Shown here piece by piece: positions 1 through 8,469 of a stretch of 64,000 nt of DNA (position 1 is the stretch's first letter; every line of letters begins with the position of its first letter). The position numbers and the translations under genes were made by a program. Under the pieces are notes generated by a model. That model was not told the DNA's origin and ran no database searches. It saw only the letters and a list, made by a program, of their open reading frames with translations. Source of the DNA: Haloarcula sp. CBA1129 (lineage in GTDB: Archaea; Halobacteriota; Halobacteria; Halobacteriales; Haloarculaceae); assembly GCF_008729015.1 (NCBI RefSeq), contig NZ_RKSM01000001.1:1240001-1304000 (forward strand), in the 5' to 3' direction.

Positions 1-247
1 CGATACTCTCGGCGCGATACGTGGCCGACGTTTCGAGGTCCGCCGCCGCGCCGCTGACGACCCGTTCTTGGATCTGCAGGTAGCTGCCGAAGCCGACGGC
101 TGTGAGTACGACAACGATTACCGCCAGCGCGACAGCGAACTTCGCCGCGTAGTTACGCACGGACGCGTCCGGGAGGATTGCGTGAAGCTGCTCTATCAGC
201 CCATCGGGCTGACTGGACGCTGCTGTCTCATCCCCACCACCTGTCAT
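1..247 (-). CDS. N-terminal part of a membrane signal transducer (probable methyl-accepting chemotaxis type), cut by window edge
   Basis: The reading frame starts at the ATG complementary to 245-247 and stays open to base 1, giving about 82 residues. The first 30 residues are hydrophilic. Residues about 36-55 form one clear membrane helix (FAVALAVIVVLTAVGFGSYL), followed by the start of a polar domain. This layout, with a short cytoplasmic leader, one helix and then an extracellular region, is that of haloarchaeal Htr transducers or membrane sensors. The HAMP and signalling domains would lie outside the window, so the class is inferred from the N-terminus only. A sensor histidine kinase is the main alternative. 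Confidence 0.6.
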   Translation of the reverse strand, partial: MTGGGDETAASSQPDGLIEQLHAILPDASVRNYAAKFAVALAVIVVVLTAVGFGSYLQIQERVVSGAAADLETSATYRAESI

Positions 248-404
248 TATCTAATCTGATCCTTCGGTAATCGACCGCTACCCATCGTTATGTTCAGCCC
301 ATGATATAATTTATCATATGTTATAATCGTAGGCATCTGTGTTTCGAGAGAGCGGCCCCAGACGAGTCGTAAGGGGTTTCCTCGCGCTCATCGTCTCCTT
401 TCGT

Positions 405-731
405 ATGAGCCTCGACGACCTACAGGACGATATTGAAGCGGCGTACGGCGACTTCGACGACGAATTCGAGCTATCGATCGACCGCGAGACGCGCAACGAA
501 CTCGCGATGTTGTCTGTTGCACTCGACCCGGACGACCCGGAAGAACTCGTCAGGCGCGCGGTTCACATGCTGTTTCAGTCGACCGTCGACCGAGGGACGC
601 TGGATTTCAATCTCCGGTCGAGCTACGATTGCACGTACGATGAGTACCTCTCGGGGATGACCTTCGACCAGATGACCGGGAACGACTTCCCCCAGCAACA
701 GGAGAAGGACGACCGGCGCTACCAGTTTTAA
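405..731 (+). CDS. Small acidic haloarchaeal protein of unknown function
   Basis: This encodes 108 residues starting MSLDDLQDDI. An in-frame ATG lies 66 bases upstream, but the stretch it would add is basic and unlike the rest, so the 405 start is preferred. The protein is very acidic. Residues about 25-60 (ELSIDRETRNELAML, then PEELVRRAVHMLF) have the strand-then-two-helix look of a ribbon-helix-helix or other small DNA-binding domain, but no diagnostic motif is visible. The C-terminal third is polar, with a DYRYQF-like end. It stands alone between the divergent transducer gene and the convergent PadR gene. Function is not recognised. Confidence 0.7.
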   Translation: MSLDDLQDDIEAAYGDFDDEFELSIDRETRNELAMLSVALDPDDPEELVRRAVHMLFQSTVDRGTLDFNLRSSYDCTYDEYLSGMTFDQMTGNDFPQQQEKDDRRYQF

Positions 732-909
732 ATCAAGAGAGCCAGCGCCAGCACCGATGCGACACACAGGACGACTGAACAGTGGAGTTCCCGTTTGAGC
801 ACCAGCAGCAGTGACGAGAAGGCGACAACCGAAACACCTTCCAATTACTGATTAAGAGACGCGAGACTGCGGGCGAAACAACGACCTCAGCACAAGCGTC
901 GCGACGCTG

Positions 910-1185
910 TTACAGGTCGACGTACTGGTCTTCCCACTCGCGGCGGGCGTCGATCTCGCGTCGGCCACGACGTGTGAGCGTATAGAAGTTGGTCCGGCGG
1001 TCGCGCTGCCCTTTCTCGACCAGTCCCTTGTCAACTAGGGTGTCGAGGTTCGGGTACAGGCGACCGTGATGGATCTCCTTCTCGTAGTACGCTTCGAGTT
1101 CCTCCTTGATAGCTAAGCCGTGGGGTTCCTCCCTGCCAGCGATCACGTAGAGAAGGTCACGCTGGAATCCTGTCAAGTCGTGCAT
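910..1185 (-). CDS. PadR-family winged-helix transcriptional regulator
   Basis: This 91-residue protein is essentially one winged-helix domain. Its features are typical of PadR: LTGFQRDLLYVIAG at the start, then a helix (GLAIKEELEAYY), the motif HHGRLYPNLDTLVDKGLV, and a wing containing RRTNFYTLTRRG. PadR proteins are homodimeric repressors that often control their own gene plus a membrane or stress gene. The size matches minimal haloarchaeal PadR proteins that lack the C-terminal dimerisation helices. No obvious target gene is adjacent, so self-regulation is the simplest guess, helped by an inverted repeat in its promoter. Confidence 0.85.
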   Translation of the reverse strand: MHDLTGFQRDLLYVIAGREEPHGLAIKEELEAYYEKEIHHGRLYPNLDTLVDKGLVEKGQRDRRTNFYTLTRRGRREIDARREWEDQYVDL

Positions 1186-1207
1186 CGATTCACCTATGTA
1201 ATGATTT

Positions 1208-1236
1208 AGTATCTATACTGTTAAATATATCGGCCC
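1208..1236 (-). promoter_or_regulatory. Putative promoter and operator of the PadR gene
   Basis: On the minus strand a TATA-like stretch (gatatattta) lies at about 1227-1236. Between it and the start codon at 1185 sits an inverted repeat AGTAT-CT-ATACT at 1208-1219. A repeat between TATA box and start is a plausible site for autorepression. This is inferred from position only. Confidence 0.4.
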
Positions 1237-1847
1237 AGAGAATTTGACGTGGTTTCGGTAGTTCTGGGTGTCGAATTTTCTGTATGTAGACCCTCAGCAA
1301 TCCATTTATCTATATGGTAACTACAGTCAGAATGTAATCATTCCTCGGAAACTGATGGCAACAGTAGCATTTGTCAGCGGAGAATACAGATGGCATAGTA
1401 CAGCGCCCTGTTCGAAAACGATGATCTACCAGCACGCCCAGCGCGGAGGGACAGAAGGCCACGTTCGCGCCGCCGTCGCAAGCGGAGTTTAAGATGAGAG
1501 GCGAGCGCGGGGGCCTGAAGGACGACGACGGCGATCAGCATCGAAGTCGAACGGGAGTGCCCCGAGAACGCGACAGGCACAGAACAGTCTATCGAGTAAG
1601 TCGTATCGTCCAGCAGTCGCTTTTCCGATGTACAGATTCCACTCGTGTTAGGTCGTTTGCAGCGAAGTAAGTGGAAAGCGGTCGCGAAAAACGCGACCGC
1701 TTGCCGCCCTGAATTGGTCCCCGCTGACGCTTCGGCCCTCCAAGCGAAGCGTCACTTGGTCGAATGGGGCAGAATAACTTAAAAGTACCGGCCCCGTCCA
1801 GCAGATGTTAGTTATCGAATTAAAATCGAATGTAAGCTATAACTAAT
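1237..1847. other. Gene-free stretch with two strong hairpins
   Basis: No convincing coding region was found; the short open frames here have basic, low-complexity translations unlike the neighbours. The right part holds two perfect stem-loops in sequence: 11-bp arms at 1676-1686 and 1692-1702 around a run of five A, and 10-bp arms at 1725-1734 and 1745-1754. A third possible pairing (ccaag near 1739-1743 with cttgg at 1755-1759) would compete with the second stem. Confidence 0.6.
1676..1754. other. Two adjacent perfect inverted repeats (structured RNA or element remnant)
   Basis: The first stem is 11 bp (AAGCGGTCGCG with its complement) with a five-base A loop. The second is 10 bp (TGACGCTTCG with its complement) with a ten-base loop. 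They are separated by 22 bases and lie far from the stop of either flanking gene, so ordinary termination is not an obvious role. They could be part of a small RNA or the remains of a mobile element. Confidence 0.45.
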
Positions 1848-1994
1848 CTAGATGTGTTCCTCCTCAAGCACCCACCCAAGGGCTCGCTTGTAGTGGGTGA
1901 ACATCATTCGGACCCGCTCGTGGTCCATCTCCTCGTCGGCTAACTGTTCAGCAAGGAACTCGTACTGCTCGCGAATCTCGTCTTCCGAGCGCAT
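1848..1994 (-). CDS. 48-residue acidic helical protein of unknown function
   Basis: The chosen start gives MRSEDEIREQYEFLAEQLAD and a 48-residue product. The frame extends further upstream, but that extension is basic, cysteine-rich and runs through the divergent gene's promoter, so it is rejected. The product is highly acidic and predicted almost wholly helical, with heptad-like leucine and methionine spacing (VRMMFTHYKRALGWVLEEEHI). Only 59 bases separate it from the divergent zinc-ribbon gene, so the two may share a control region. No family is recognised. Confidence 0.6.
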   Translation of the reverse strand: MRSEDEIREQYEFLAEQLADEEMDHERVRMMFTHYKRALGWVLEEEHI

Positions 1995-2008
1995 GCGTGG
2001 GCGTAGAC

Positions 2009-2035
2009 AGCCCTCACGGAACAATCTTGAGGGCT
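2009..2035. promoter_or_regulatory. Inverted repeat between divergent genes
   Basis: An 8-bp perfect inverted repeat (AGCCCTCA and TGAGGGCT) with an 11-base spacer sits in the 59-base gap between the starts of two divergent genes. Its position suits an operator shared by both, or a 5' leader hairpin. Confidence 0.4.
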
Positions 2036-2053
2036 GCCCTCTCAGCATCACGT

Positions 2054-2773
2054 ATGAAAGTCCGCGGGGAGCGCGAGTGTCAGGACTGTGGCACGCGATG
2101 GCGGTACTACGAGACGGGGAGCATTGCCTGTCCGGACTGTGGCAGCATCCACAGTGTCGGCATCGACGAGCACACCGAACATACCGATACACCGGCTACG
2201 CTCGATCTGACGCCGGTCCGGAATCGCATCGACGCGGATTCGACACGGGAAATCGCTGACGCGGTTGCGGAGCGGTGCCGGGAGTACACGCGAAAGCGGG
2301 GGTTCATCGACGCGGGCGAACTTCGCTCGCTCGACCCGACGTTCGTCGCCGCAGTCGAACTCCAACATGTCGGCACACACCTCTCCCGAGAGTTGCGCAG
2401 CGGCGACTCGGCGGAGCGGTACTTCTACGAACTGCTCGGCGGGGCGGACGACGGCGACCGTCCAGCTGTCGAAGACGTCCCGTCGGCGCTTCGAGTGCCG
2501 TACGGTCTGGCGATGGCGGCCGCCGTCGACAGCTATCAGCGGGACGTACGGACATATCTGGATGCCAATCCGGAGCCCACCGCGAGACAGCTTTCCGGAC
2601 GGATACGCGACCATCGAAAGCGGATCGAGGCGCTGGACGGCAACGTCGACCCCGCCGACGCGAACCGCCTCGCCCATGCAGCACGGGACTTGGGTTCGTA
2701 CATCACCGGCGACGAGAGCGCCTTCGTCAGAGCAGAGAACTGGCTCGCCGGTATCGAGGACGACACCGTCTGA
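2054..2773 (+). CDS. Haloarchaeal zinc-ribbon protein with a helical C-terminal domain
   Basis: The ATG at 2054 gives a 239-residue protein starting MKVRGERECQDCGTRW. Residues 9-12 (CQDC) and about 26-29 (CPDC) form a four-cysteine zinc ribbon like those of TFIIB or RNA-polymerase-associated proteins. From about residue 50 onward the protein is a long acidic helical domain with no catalytic motif. The family is common in haloarchaea but has no defined role; a nucleic-acid or protein-adaptor function is possible from the ribbon. An upstream in-frame ATG at 1997 would add residues overlapping the operator-like repeat and is less likely. Confidence 0.75.
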   Translation: MKVRGERECQDCGTRWRYYETGSIACPDCGSIHSVGIDEHTEHTDTPATLDLTPVRNRIDADSTREIADAVAERCREYTRKRGFIDAGELRSLDPTFVAAVELQHVGTHLSRELRSGDSAERYFYELLGGADDGDRPAVEDVPSALRVPYGLAMAAAVDSYQRDVRTYLDANPEPTARQLSGRIRDHRKRIEALDGNVDPADANRLAHAARDLGSYITGDESAFVRAENWLAGIEDDTV

Positions 2774-2853
2774 TACTGTGTACCTATTGCAATATCTTCG
2801 CCTCTCTAGAGTGGCGGAATTCTTCACAAACGGATAGCCGACAGTATGTGCAG

Positions 2854-3336
2854 TCAGCGGAGTCGCCGGAGCAGCCGCTCGTCCAGACAGTTTTCTGGGA
2901 CTGAATCCCGCCACGCGACGGTCTCTATCGACTCGCCGTCGAGTCCGGGGTCCGACGCGAGCGCCGTCGAATCAGCCGTGCCGCGGTAGGTCCCGAAGAA
3001 GAACGTCGCCTCACGCCCGCCGTCGGTCACGACAACTTCGGTGACCGCGGCGAGGTCGTCAACAGTGATGTCGATACCGGTCTCCTCGCGGACCTCGCGG
3101 CGCACGGCCTCCTGACGCGTCTCACCGGCTTCGACGCCACCGCCCGGGAGCTTCCAGATCTCGTCTTCATGGACGAACAGCAGCCGCTCTGCCGGGTCGG
3201 TGACGAGCGCGCCCACGGCCCAGTGGAGGCCGCGGTCGGCACGGGTGCGGACCCCGTCGACGCCCGCTGTGTCGGTCTCCCGGGTCACCCGCCGAGTGAG
3301 TACGTCACGGTCTTCGAAGGCCGCGAGCGTCGGCAT
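2854..3336 (-). CDS. Nudix hydrolase
   Basis: The 160-residue protein carries a full Nudix box, GGVEAGETRQEAVRREVREETGI-type (G-x5-E-x7-REVxEExG), at about residues 68-90. It hydrolyses a nucleoside diphosphate linked to another group; the substrate cannot be read from the sequence. An N-terminal segment of about 35 residues precedes the fold. Its ATG follows directly after the folD stop with no gap, so it is very probably co-transcribed and translationally coupled with folD. This could point to a pterin or nucleotide clean-up role, but that is an inference from position. Confidence 0.9.
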   Translation of the reverse strand: MPTLAAFEDRDVLTRRVTRETDTAGVDGVRTRADRGLHWAVGALVTDPAERLLFVHEDEIWKLPGGGVEAGETRQEAVRREVREETGIDITVDDLAAVTEVVVTDGGREATFFFGTYRGTADSTALASDPGLDGESIETVAWRDSVPENCLDERLLRRLR

Positions 3337-4230
3337 TCAGGGGAGGTCGACGTCGATGTCGTGTTGCAGGCCCGTCGCTTTCACCGTGTTGTACAGGAGC
3401 ATTGCGCGGGTCATCGGGCCGACGCCGCCGGGGACCGGCGTGATTGCGCCCGCGACTTCCTTCGCGCTCTCGTACTCGACGTCGCCGACGAGTTCGTACT
3501 CTTTCTCCGTGTCGGCCTCGACACGGTTGATGCCCACGTCGATGACTGTTGCGCCCTCGCCGATCATTTCGCCGTCTATCATCTCGGGCACGCCGGCTGC
3601 GGCGACGAGAATGTCCGCGTTCCGCGTTCGCTCGGCGAGGTTCTCGGTGCGCGAGTGACACACCGTCGTCGTCGCATTGCCGCCCGGTGCCTTCTGAATG
3701 AACAGGTTCGCCATCGGCTTGCCGACGATGTCTGACCGGCCGACGACGACGGCGTCCTTGCCCTCGGTGTCGACGCCGGCGCTCTCAATGAGCTTCTGAA
3801 CCCCGTGGGGCGTGCAGGGCTTGTAGCGGGCGTCACCGGCCACGAGACGACCGACGTTCTCCGGGTGGAAGCCGTCGACGTCTTTCATCGGGTCGATAGC
3901 CCGCAGGACCTCGCGGTCCTCGACGTGGTCGGGGACGGGCATCTGGACGAGGATGCCGTTGACGTTCTCGTCGGCGTTGAGCTCGTCGATGGTGTCGTAC
4001 AGCTCGGCGGCGTCCGCGTCGGGGTCGATGTCGATGTCGATGGCCTCGATACCGACCTCTTCGCAGTCGTCCTGCTTCATCGAGACGTACGTCTCACTGG
4101 CCGGGTCCTCAGACATCAGCACTGTCGCCAGCGATGGGCGCTCACCAGCGTCGGCGAGCCGGTCGATGGACGCGACTAGATCGTCCCGAATCGACTGGGC
4201 GACGGCGTTGCCGTCGATAATCTCTGTCAT
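3337..4230 (-). CDS. folD: Bifunctional methylenetetrahydrofolate dehydrogenase / methenyltetrahydrofolate cyclohydrolase
   Basis: FolD interconverts 5,10-methylene-, 5,10-methenyl- and 10-formyl-tetrahydrofolate in the cytoplasm using NADP. The protein is 297 residues from MTEIIDGNAVAQ, close to the usual 280-300. Visible motifs are the catalytic-lysine region ETYVSMKQ (about residue 50), the substrate-binding GILVQMPVP, the nucleotide-binding VVVGRSDIVGKP (about 165) and the C-terminal signature PVPGGVGPMTRAML. It sits downstream of glyA, which makes methylenetetrahydrofolate, so the block supplies one-carbon units. An upstream in-frame ATG adds only three residues. Confidence 0.97.
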   Translation of the reverse strand: MTEIIDGNAVAQSIRDDLVASIDRLADAGERPSLATVLMSEDPASETYVSMKQDDCEEVGIEAIDIDIDPDADAAELYDTIDELNADENVNGILVQMPVPDHVEDREVLRAIDPMKDVDGFHPENVGRLVAGDARYKPCTPHGVQKLIESAGVDTEGKDAVVVGRSDIVGKPMANLFIQKAPGGNATTTVCHSRTENLAERTRNADILVAAAGVPEMIDGEMIGEGATVIDVGINRVEADTEKEYELVGDVEYESAKEVAGAITPVPGGVGPMTRAMLLYNTVKATGLQHDIDVDLP

Positions 4231-4304
4231 TACGTACACCGGCGGCGCGGGGCAGTATGAACGTCCCGGATTCCGGCCAGCCGCGGCGGTCGCCGCTCCC
4301 CCGC

Positions 4305-4895
4305 TCAGGGACAGGCCGACTCCGCGACCGTCTTGCGCTCCGACCCCTGCGCGACCGGCCGCGTCTCGCCGCCCGGGACAGCCACCGTCATCGCCTGCCC
4401 GCCGTAGCCGTGGGTCTGGTCGTGGCCACGGACAACGACACAGGACACGTCGTCGGGAACCGCAATCGTCTCTGACCGGGTGAACGGGGCCGTCGAATGG
4501 GCGTGTCCGAGGTCCCGACGGCCGAGCCGGTCACCGCCCAGCGTCTCGGCTTGCCACCAGTCCGCGTAGCCGTCCTCGCCGTCGTCGTCGTGATACAGCG
4601 TCACGTCGAAGCGGTAGTCGCCGCCGCCTTTGTCGTCGATTTTCACGTCGACGACGTTGGCTTCTCGGAGGGCCAGTTCCTCGGCATCGGTCGTCTGGCC
4701 GTCAGCCGCTCGCTCGGCTGTCACGGTCGCGGCCTCCATCTTTGATGCCGTGGCTGCCGCTGTCGACTCGCCCCCGCTGCCATCGCTTTGCCCGGTTTCC
4801 TCTCCTGACTCGACGGCGAACTGTGTACAACCGGTGAGCGTCGACAGTGCAGCACCCAGCGCAGAGAGCGTCCAGCGTCGGGTTGTGCGGGACAT
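4305..4895 (-). CDS. Tat-exported lipoprotein of unknown function
   Basis: The 196-residue product starts with a twin-arginine signal (TTRRWTLSALGAALSTLTGC) ending in a lipobox whose Cys at about residue 23 would be lipid-modified, as is normal for haloarchaeal lipoproteins. A Ser/Gly/Glu-rich linker follows, then a beta-rich domain (VVDVKIDDKGGGDYRFDVTLYHDDDGE...) with alternating hydrophobic residues. It lies between glyA and folD on the same strand with gaps of 86 and 74 bases, so it may be part of the same transcript, although its surface location does not fit folate metabolism. Function is unknown. Confidence 0.85.
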   Translation of the reverse strand: MSRTTRRWTLSALGAALSTLTGCTQFAVESGEETGQSDGSGGESTAAATASKMEAATVTAERAADGQTTDAEELALREANVVDVKIDDKGGGDYRFDVTLYHDDDGEDGYADWWQAETLGGDRLGRRDLGHAHSTAPFTRSETIAVPDDVSCVVVRGHDQTHGYGGQAMTVAVPGGETRPVAQGSERKTVAESACP

Positions 4896-4981
4896 ACCGG
4901 ACGCGTCGATTGGAGATGATAAAAAGGGAGACGTGACGGTGCGTTGACGGCAGAACCCGTTCTCCGAGAGTCGGTGCAGCG

Positions 4982-6229
4982 CTATTCGTACAGCGTGTAC
5001 TCGTCGGTCATCTCGTCTACGCGGTCGCTGACTTCCGCCACGACATCGTCGTCGTGGGGGGCGTCGACGACCTTGTAGATGAGGTCTGCAACCTCGCGGC
5101 AGGCGTCCTCGTCGAAGCCACGCGTAGTGAGCGCGGGCGTGCCGGCGCGGATGCCCGATGGGTTGAACGCCGACCGGGTCTCGCCGGGGACGGTGTTGGC
5201 GTTGAGGACGATACCAGCGTCCTCCAGCGCTTCTTCGACTTCCTTGCCGGTGGTGTCGGGATGGGACGGTCGGAGGTCGATGAGCACGAGATGGTTGTCC
5301 GTCCCGTCGGAGACCAGATCGAGGCCGTGCTCTTTGAGTCGGTCACCGAGCGCGATGGCGTTGTCGACGGTCTGTTGAGCGTACTGCTCGAATTCGGGGG
5401 CCAGCGCCTCGCCGAAGCCGACGGCCTTGCCGGCGACGTTGTGCATCAGCGGGCCACCCTGAGAGCCGGGGAAGACGGCAGCGTCGATGTCGTCGGCGTA
5501 CTCCTCGTCGCACATGATGATGCCACCGCGGCCGGCGCGGATGGTCTTGTGCGTCGACCCAGTGACGAAGTCAGCGACGCCGACCGGCGATTCGTGGACG
5601 CCGGCGGCGACGAGACCGGTGATATGAGCGATGTCCGCGAGGTGGTAGGCGTCGACCGCATCGGCAGCCTCTTGAATCCGCTCGAAGTCGACTTCTCGGG
5701 GATAGGCGGAGTAGCCCGAAACGATGATGTCCGGCTCGAACTCCTCTGCGTGGTCGTGGAGGCCCTCGTAGTCGATGTAGCCGGTCTCCTCGTCGACTTT
5801 GTACTGTTCGACCTCGTACACTTGGCCGGCGAAGTTCGCCGGGTGGCCGTGGCTGAGGTGGCCGCCGTGGGTCAGGTCCAGCGAGAGAATCTTGTCGCCG
5901 GGTTCGAGGACGCTGAGATAGACGCCCATGTTGGCCTGCGAACCGGAGTGTGGCTGGACGTTGACGTGGTCCGCGCCCCACAGTTCCTTCGCGCGGTCGA
6001 TAGCGAGTTCCTCGACGTCGTCGGCGTACTCGCAGCCGCCGTAGTAGCGTTCGCCGGGATAGCCCTCGGCGTACTTGTTCGTCAGTTCGGAGCTCTGTGC
6101 CTCCATCACAGCCTCGCTGACGTGGTTCTCGCTGGCGATCATTGCCAGCGTGTCGTTTTGCCGGCCTCGTTCGCCCTCCAGAGCGTCTGCGACTGCCGGG
6201 TCCGCTTCCCGTACGGTTTCGTAGCTCAT
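4982..6229 (-). CDS. glyA: Serine hydroxymethyltransferase
   Basis: This PLP enzyme converts serine and tetrahydrofolate to glycine and methylenetetrahydrofolate. At 415 residues it is full length. It begins with the family pattern DPAVADALEGERGRQNDTLAMIASEN; further motifs are GYPGERYYGG, the DLTHGGHLSHG loop, the DIAHITGLVAAG stretch with the PLP-binding Asp, and STHKTIRAGRGG, which holds the Schiff-base lysine at about residue 225. It is the first gene of the leftward glyA-lipoprotein-folD-Nudix series and diverges from the CHAT gene across 152 bases. Confidence 0.97.
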   Translation of the reverse strand: MSYETVREADPAVADALEGERGRQNDTLAMIASENHVSEAVMEAQSSELTNKYAEGYPGERYYGGCEYADDVEELAIDRAKELWGADHVNVQPHSGSQANMGVYLSVLEPGDKILSLDLTHGGHLSHGHPANFAGQVYEVEQYKVDEETGYIDYEGLHDHAEEFEPDIIVSGYSAYPREVDFERIQEAADAVDAYHLADIAHITGLVAAGVHESPVGVADFVTGSTHKTIRAGRGGIIMCDEEYADDIDAAVFPGSQGGPLMHNVAGKAVGFGEALAPEFEQYAQQTVDNAIALGDRLKEHGLDLVSDGTDNHLVLIDLRPSHPDTTGKEVEEALEDAGIVLNANTVPGETRSAFNPSGIRAGTPALTTRGFDEDACREVADLIYKVVDAPHDDDVVAEVSDRVDEMTDEYTLYE

Positions 6230-6348
6230 GTATCCGAGTCAGGACCGATACGACAATAATCTACCCTTTGGCCTACGCATGTGTGACGGTGTCGCGCCTC
6301 ATCCGGTCCACAGGGACGGTGGGTGTGACGACGTGCTGACACCCGTAC

Positions 6349-6358
6349 GTATATATCG
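6349..6358 (+). promoter_or_regulatory. TATA box of the CHAT gene
   Basis: The sequence gtatatatcg lies about 25-30 bases before the ATG at 6382. This spacing suggests a leaderless transcript starting at or next to the start codon. Confidence 0.5.
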
Positions 6359-6381
6359 GATGACGTTCCACATATCAACAC

Positions 6382-8469
6382 ATGGTCACCTGGGGGGTGG
6401 CAGGCGAGCGGGTGGGCCGGGATAGCAGTGAAACGCTGGACTGGGATGGAGAAACGGTCGACCCGACCGCGCTGGTGCGCCAGTTACACAATCGAGAAGT
6501 CACGGACGGCGAACAGTTACCACACCGTGTCGACGACTGTTACCGCGGGACTGTCACCGAGTTAGCGCTGCCGGCGGTGGATGCTACGGTAACCCGAGTC
6601 GACGCAGACGCTACTGCACGGACTGTCGATTCACCGACGACGATTCAAAACGGAACGCATCTGCTGACGATGCAGGCTCGTGCTGCGGATAGTGATCGGG
6701 AATCGCCGCTCGGTGTCACCGACGATATTCGGATTCACGTCCGCTTCGACGGCCCGGCGTCGCTCCACTCAGCCGGTGTTACCTCCGTGCTTGGTTTCCA
6801 AGAGCCGACGAGCATTACCGTCGGGTTCATCTGGAAAACGAACGCGGAGCGGCCGCATCTGCAGGTCCCCGCGACGCCTGCAGGACTCGCAACGGCGATC
6901 ACGCATCTGAGCGGTGCTCACCACACGATGCAGCCGTCCCGGTCGCACCCGGAACTCCGGAGTCATCCGCCGATAGTCACGACCGGCGAGACAACCCGTA
7001 TTCCCGAAACGGTTCGGCAGAACCGTCCCGAAACCGGCATTACGCTCCGTGTGCCAAAGTGCGAGGCGGAACTGCTCGTCAGCGCACCGCTGGCGTACTA
7101 TCTCGGAGCGGAAGTCGTGGTCGAGTCACGGGATGCCGCACTGTTGACGGCCGAAGGCACGTCGGTACACCTCTCTTTCGACGCGTGGCCGTCGCTACAG
7201 GCCGGCGTCGCCGCACTGCTCCGGAAGGTGTTCTACCTCGACTGCCAGATCAGACGCGTCGACCCCGCCGAGAGCGGCCCTCGTATCACCTCCGCCCTCT
7301 CGCTTGACCCGGACACAGTTCGGTCGCTGTCGCCGGCTGAACGGCTCGAACGGTACGTCGATGTCTCCGACGAGGCAGTAAACTCGATTCTGCCGGAGTG
7401 GCCCCTCTCGACGTACGTCTCGCCGGAACCGGAGCGGGTCCGCTGCCTGCCCTTCCTGCTCGACCGGCTCAGTCTCATCTACCTGCCAGACAGTTCCCGG
7501 CTCGATCAGGATGAGCTCCTCGACAGAACTCTGGCGGATTCGTATCTGAGCCGCGGATCAGCAAAGCGCCCGCCAGTCATCGAGCCGAACTTGCGCGAAG
7601 GCCAGCTACACTCTTGGCTCGCGCCGGGGAACCCGATAGACGCCTGCAAAACGCCGCCGGAAGCGTACGCGAACCGATACCGGAGTCAGAACCGGGACAC
7701 CGACAATCAGCGGGTCGCGGTCGTCCTCAACGACGAGGAGATGGCCGACGAACACACCGAAGTCACGGAAATATACCGAGCAGCGGACCTCCCGATGGAC
7801 GTACAGGTCAGCGAACTGCTGTCGGTCAGCGAACTGGCCGACGTGTTCCGCCAGCCGACTGATTTCGTCCACTTCATCGGCCACTGTGACGAGGAGGGGC
7901 TGCGCTGTCCCGACGGTAATCTGGCGCTGTCGACGCTGTCAGAAGCCCGAACGCAGACGTTCTTCCTGAACGCCTGTGGCTCCTACGATGAAGGGCTTGA
8001 CTTGGTCAAACAGGGTGCGGTCGCCGGCGCGGTGACACTCACCGACGTGTTGGACAACCACGCTGCCTTGGTCGGGACTGCCTTCGCGCGCTTGCTCAGT
8101 AACGGATTCAGTATTCAGCGAGCGCTGGAACTCGCCCGGCGGCGGATAATGATGTGCAAGGACTACGCGGTTGTCGGCGACGGGACCTACTCAATCGTTC
8201 CCAATCCAGCACACCCAGCGGTCGTCTGGCTCTCCAAAGGGGAAACCGAGTTCGACGTACAGTGTACGGTTGTCTCTCCGGAACGCCCCGGCGAGAGCTA
8301 CCGACTGCCGTTCGACGACAGTGCGGCGCTGAACGGCGAACAGACGAGCCACTCACTCGGCGCTTCTGAGTTGGCTGACGCGCTTGGACAGATATCACTG
8401 CCAGTCATCTACGACGGGGAGTTTCACTGGTCCGACGACCTTGCCGCGAGCCTCCGGACAGAGTTCTGA
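6382..8469 (+). CDS. CHAT-domain (caspase-like) protein
   Basis: The 695-residue protein has a C-terminal CHAT cysteine-peptidase-like domain. The His motif is FVHFIGHCDEEG, with His501 the likely catalytic residue. The Cys motif is TFFLNACGSYDEG with Cys532. The typical downstream pattern follows: GAVAGAVTLTDVLDNHAALVG, then FARLLSNGFSIQRALELARRRI. Residues 1-440 lack any motif I recognise and may be a sensing or regulatory part. There is no signal peptide or membrane helix, so it should be cytoplasmic. CHAT proteases in other organisms are activated by partner proteins, as in separase-like or type III-E CRISPR Csx29 systems, but no such partner is evident here. The next gene rightward is the TbsP-like regulator, 368 bases away. 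Confidence 0.75.
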   Translation: MVTWGVAGERVGRDSSETLDWDGETVDPTALVRQLHNREVTDGEQLPHRVDDCYRGTVTELALPAVDATVTRVDADATARTVDSPTTIQNGTHLLTMQARAADSDRESPLGVTDDIRIHVRFDGPASLHSAGVTSVLGFQEPTSITVGFIWKTNAERPHLQVPATPAGLATAITHLSGAHHTMQPSRSHPELRSHPPIVTTGETTRIPETVRQNRPETGITLRVPKCEAELLVSAPLAYYLGAEVVVESRDAALLTAEGTSVHLSFDAWPSLQAGVAALLRKVFYLDCQIRRVDPAESGPRITSALSLDPDTVRSLSPAERLERYVDVSDEAVNSILPEWPLSTYVSPEPERVRCLPFLLDRLSLIYLPDSSRLDQDELLDRTLADSYLSRGSAKRPPVIEPNLREGQLHSWLAPGNPIDACKTPPEAYANRYRSQNRDTDNQRVAVVLNDEEMADEHTEVTEIYRAADLPMDVQVSELLSVSELADVFRQPTDFVHFIGHCDEEGLRCPDGNLALSTLSEARTQTFFLNACGSYDEGLDLVKQGAVAGAVTLTDVLDNHAALVGTAFARLLSNGFSIQRALELARRRIMMCKDYAVVGDGTYSIVPNPAHPAVVWLSKGETEFDVQCTVVSPERPGESYRLPFDDSAALNGEQTSHSLGASELADALGQISLPVIYDGEFHWSDDLAASLRTEF

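Noticed and set aside
732..909. A possible 38-residue hydrophobic frame on the minus strand starting from TTG
   Set aside because: Unusual start, no promoter seen, and no length support; too weak to list.
1268..1580. Short frames in the gene-free region after the PadR gene
   Set aside because: Composition is basic and unlike haloarchaeal proteins, with no start signal or homologous pattern.
2048..2914. A 288-codon leftward frame opposite the zinc-ribbon gene
   Set aside because: The plus strand encodes the clear CxxC protein; the leftward translation has no domain and overlaps the Nudix gene.
5054..6259. A 401-codon open frame on the plus strand opposite glyA
   Set aside because: It is a high-GC shadow of glyA on the other strand; its translation is Val/Gly/Asp-rich without any domain.
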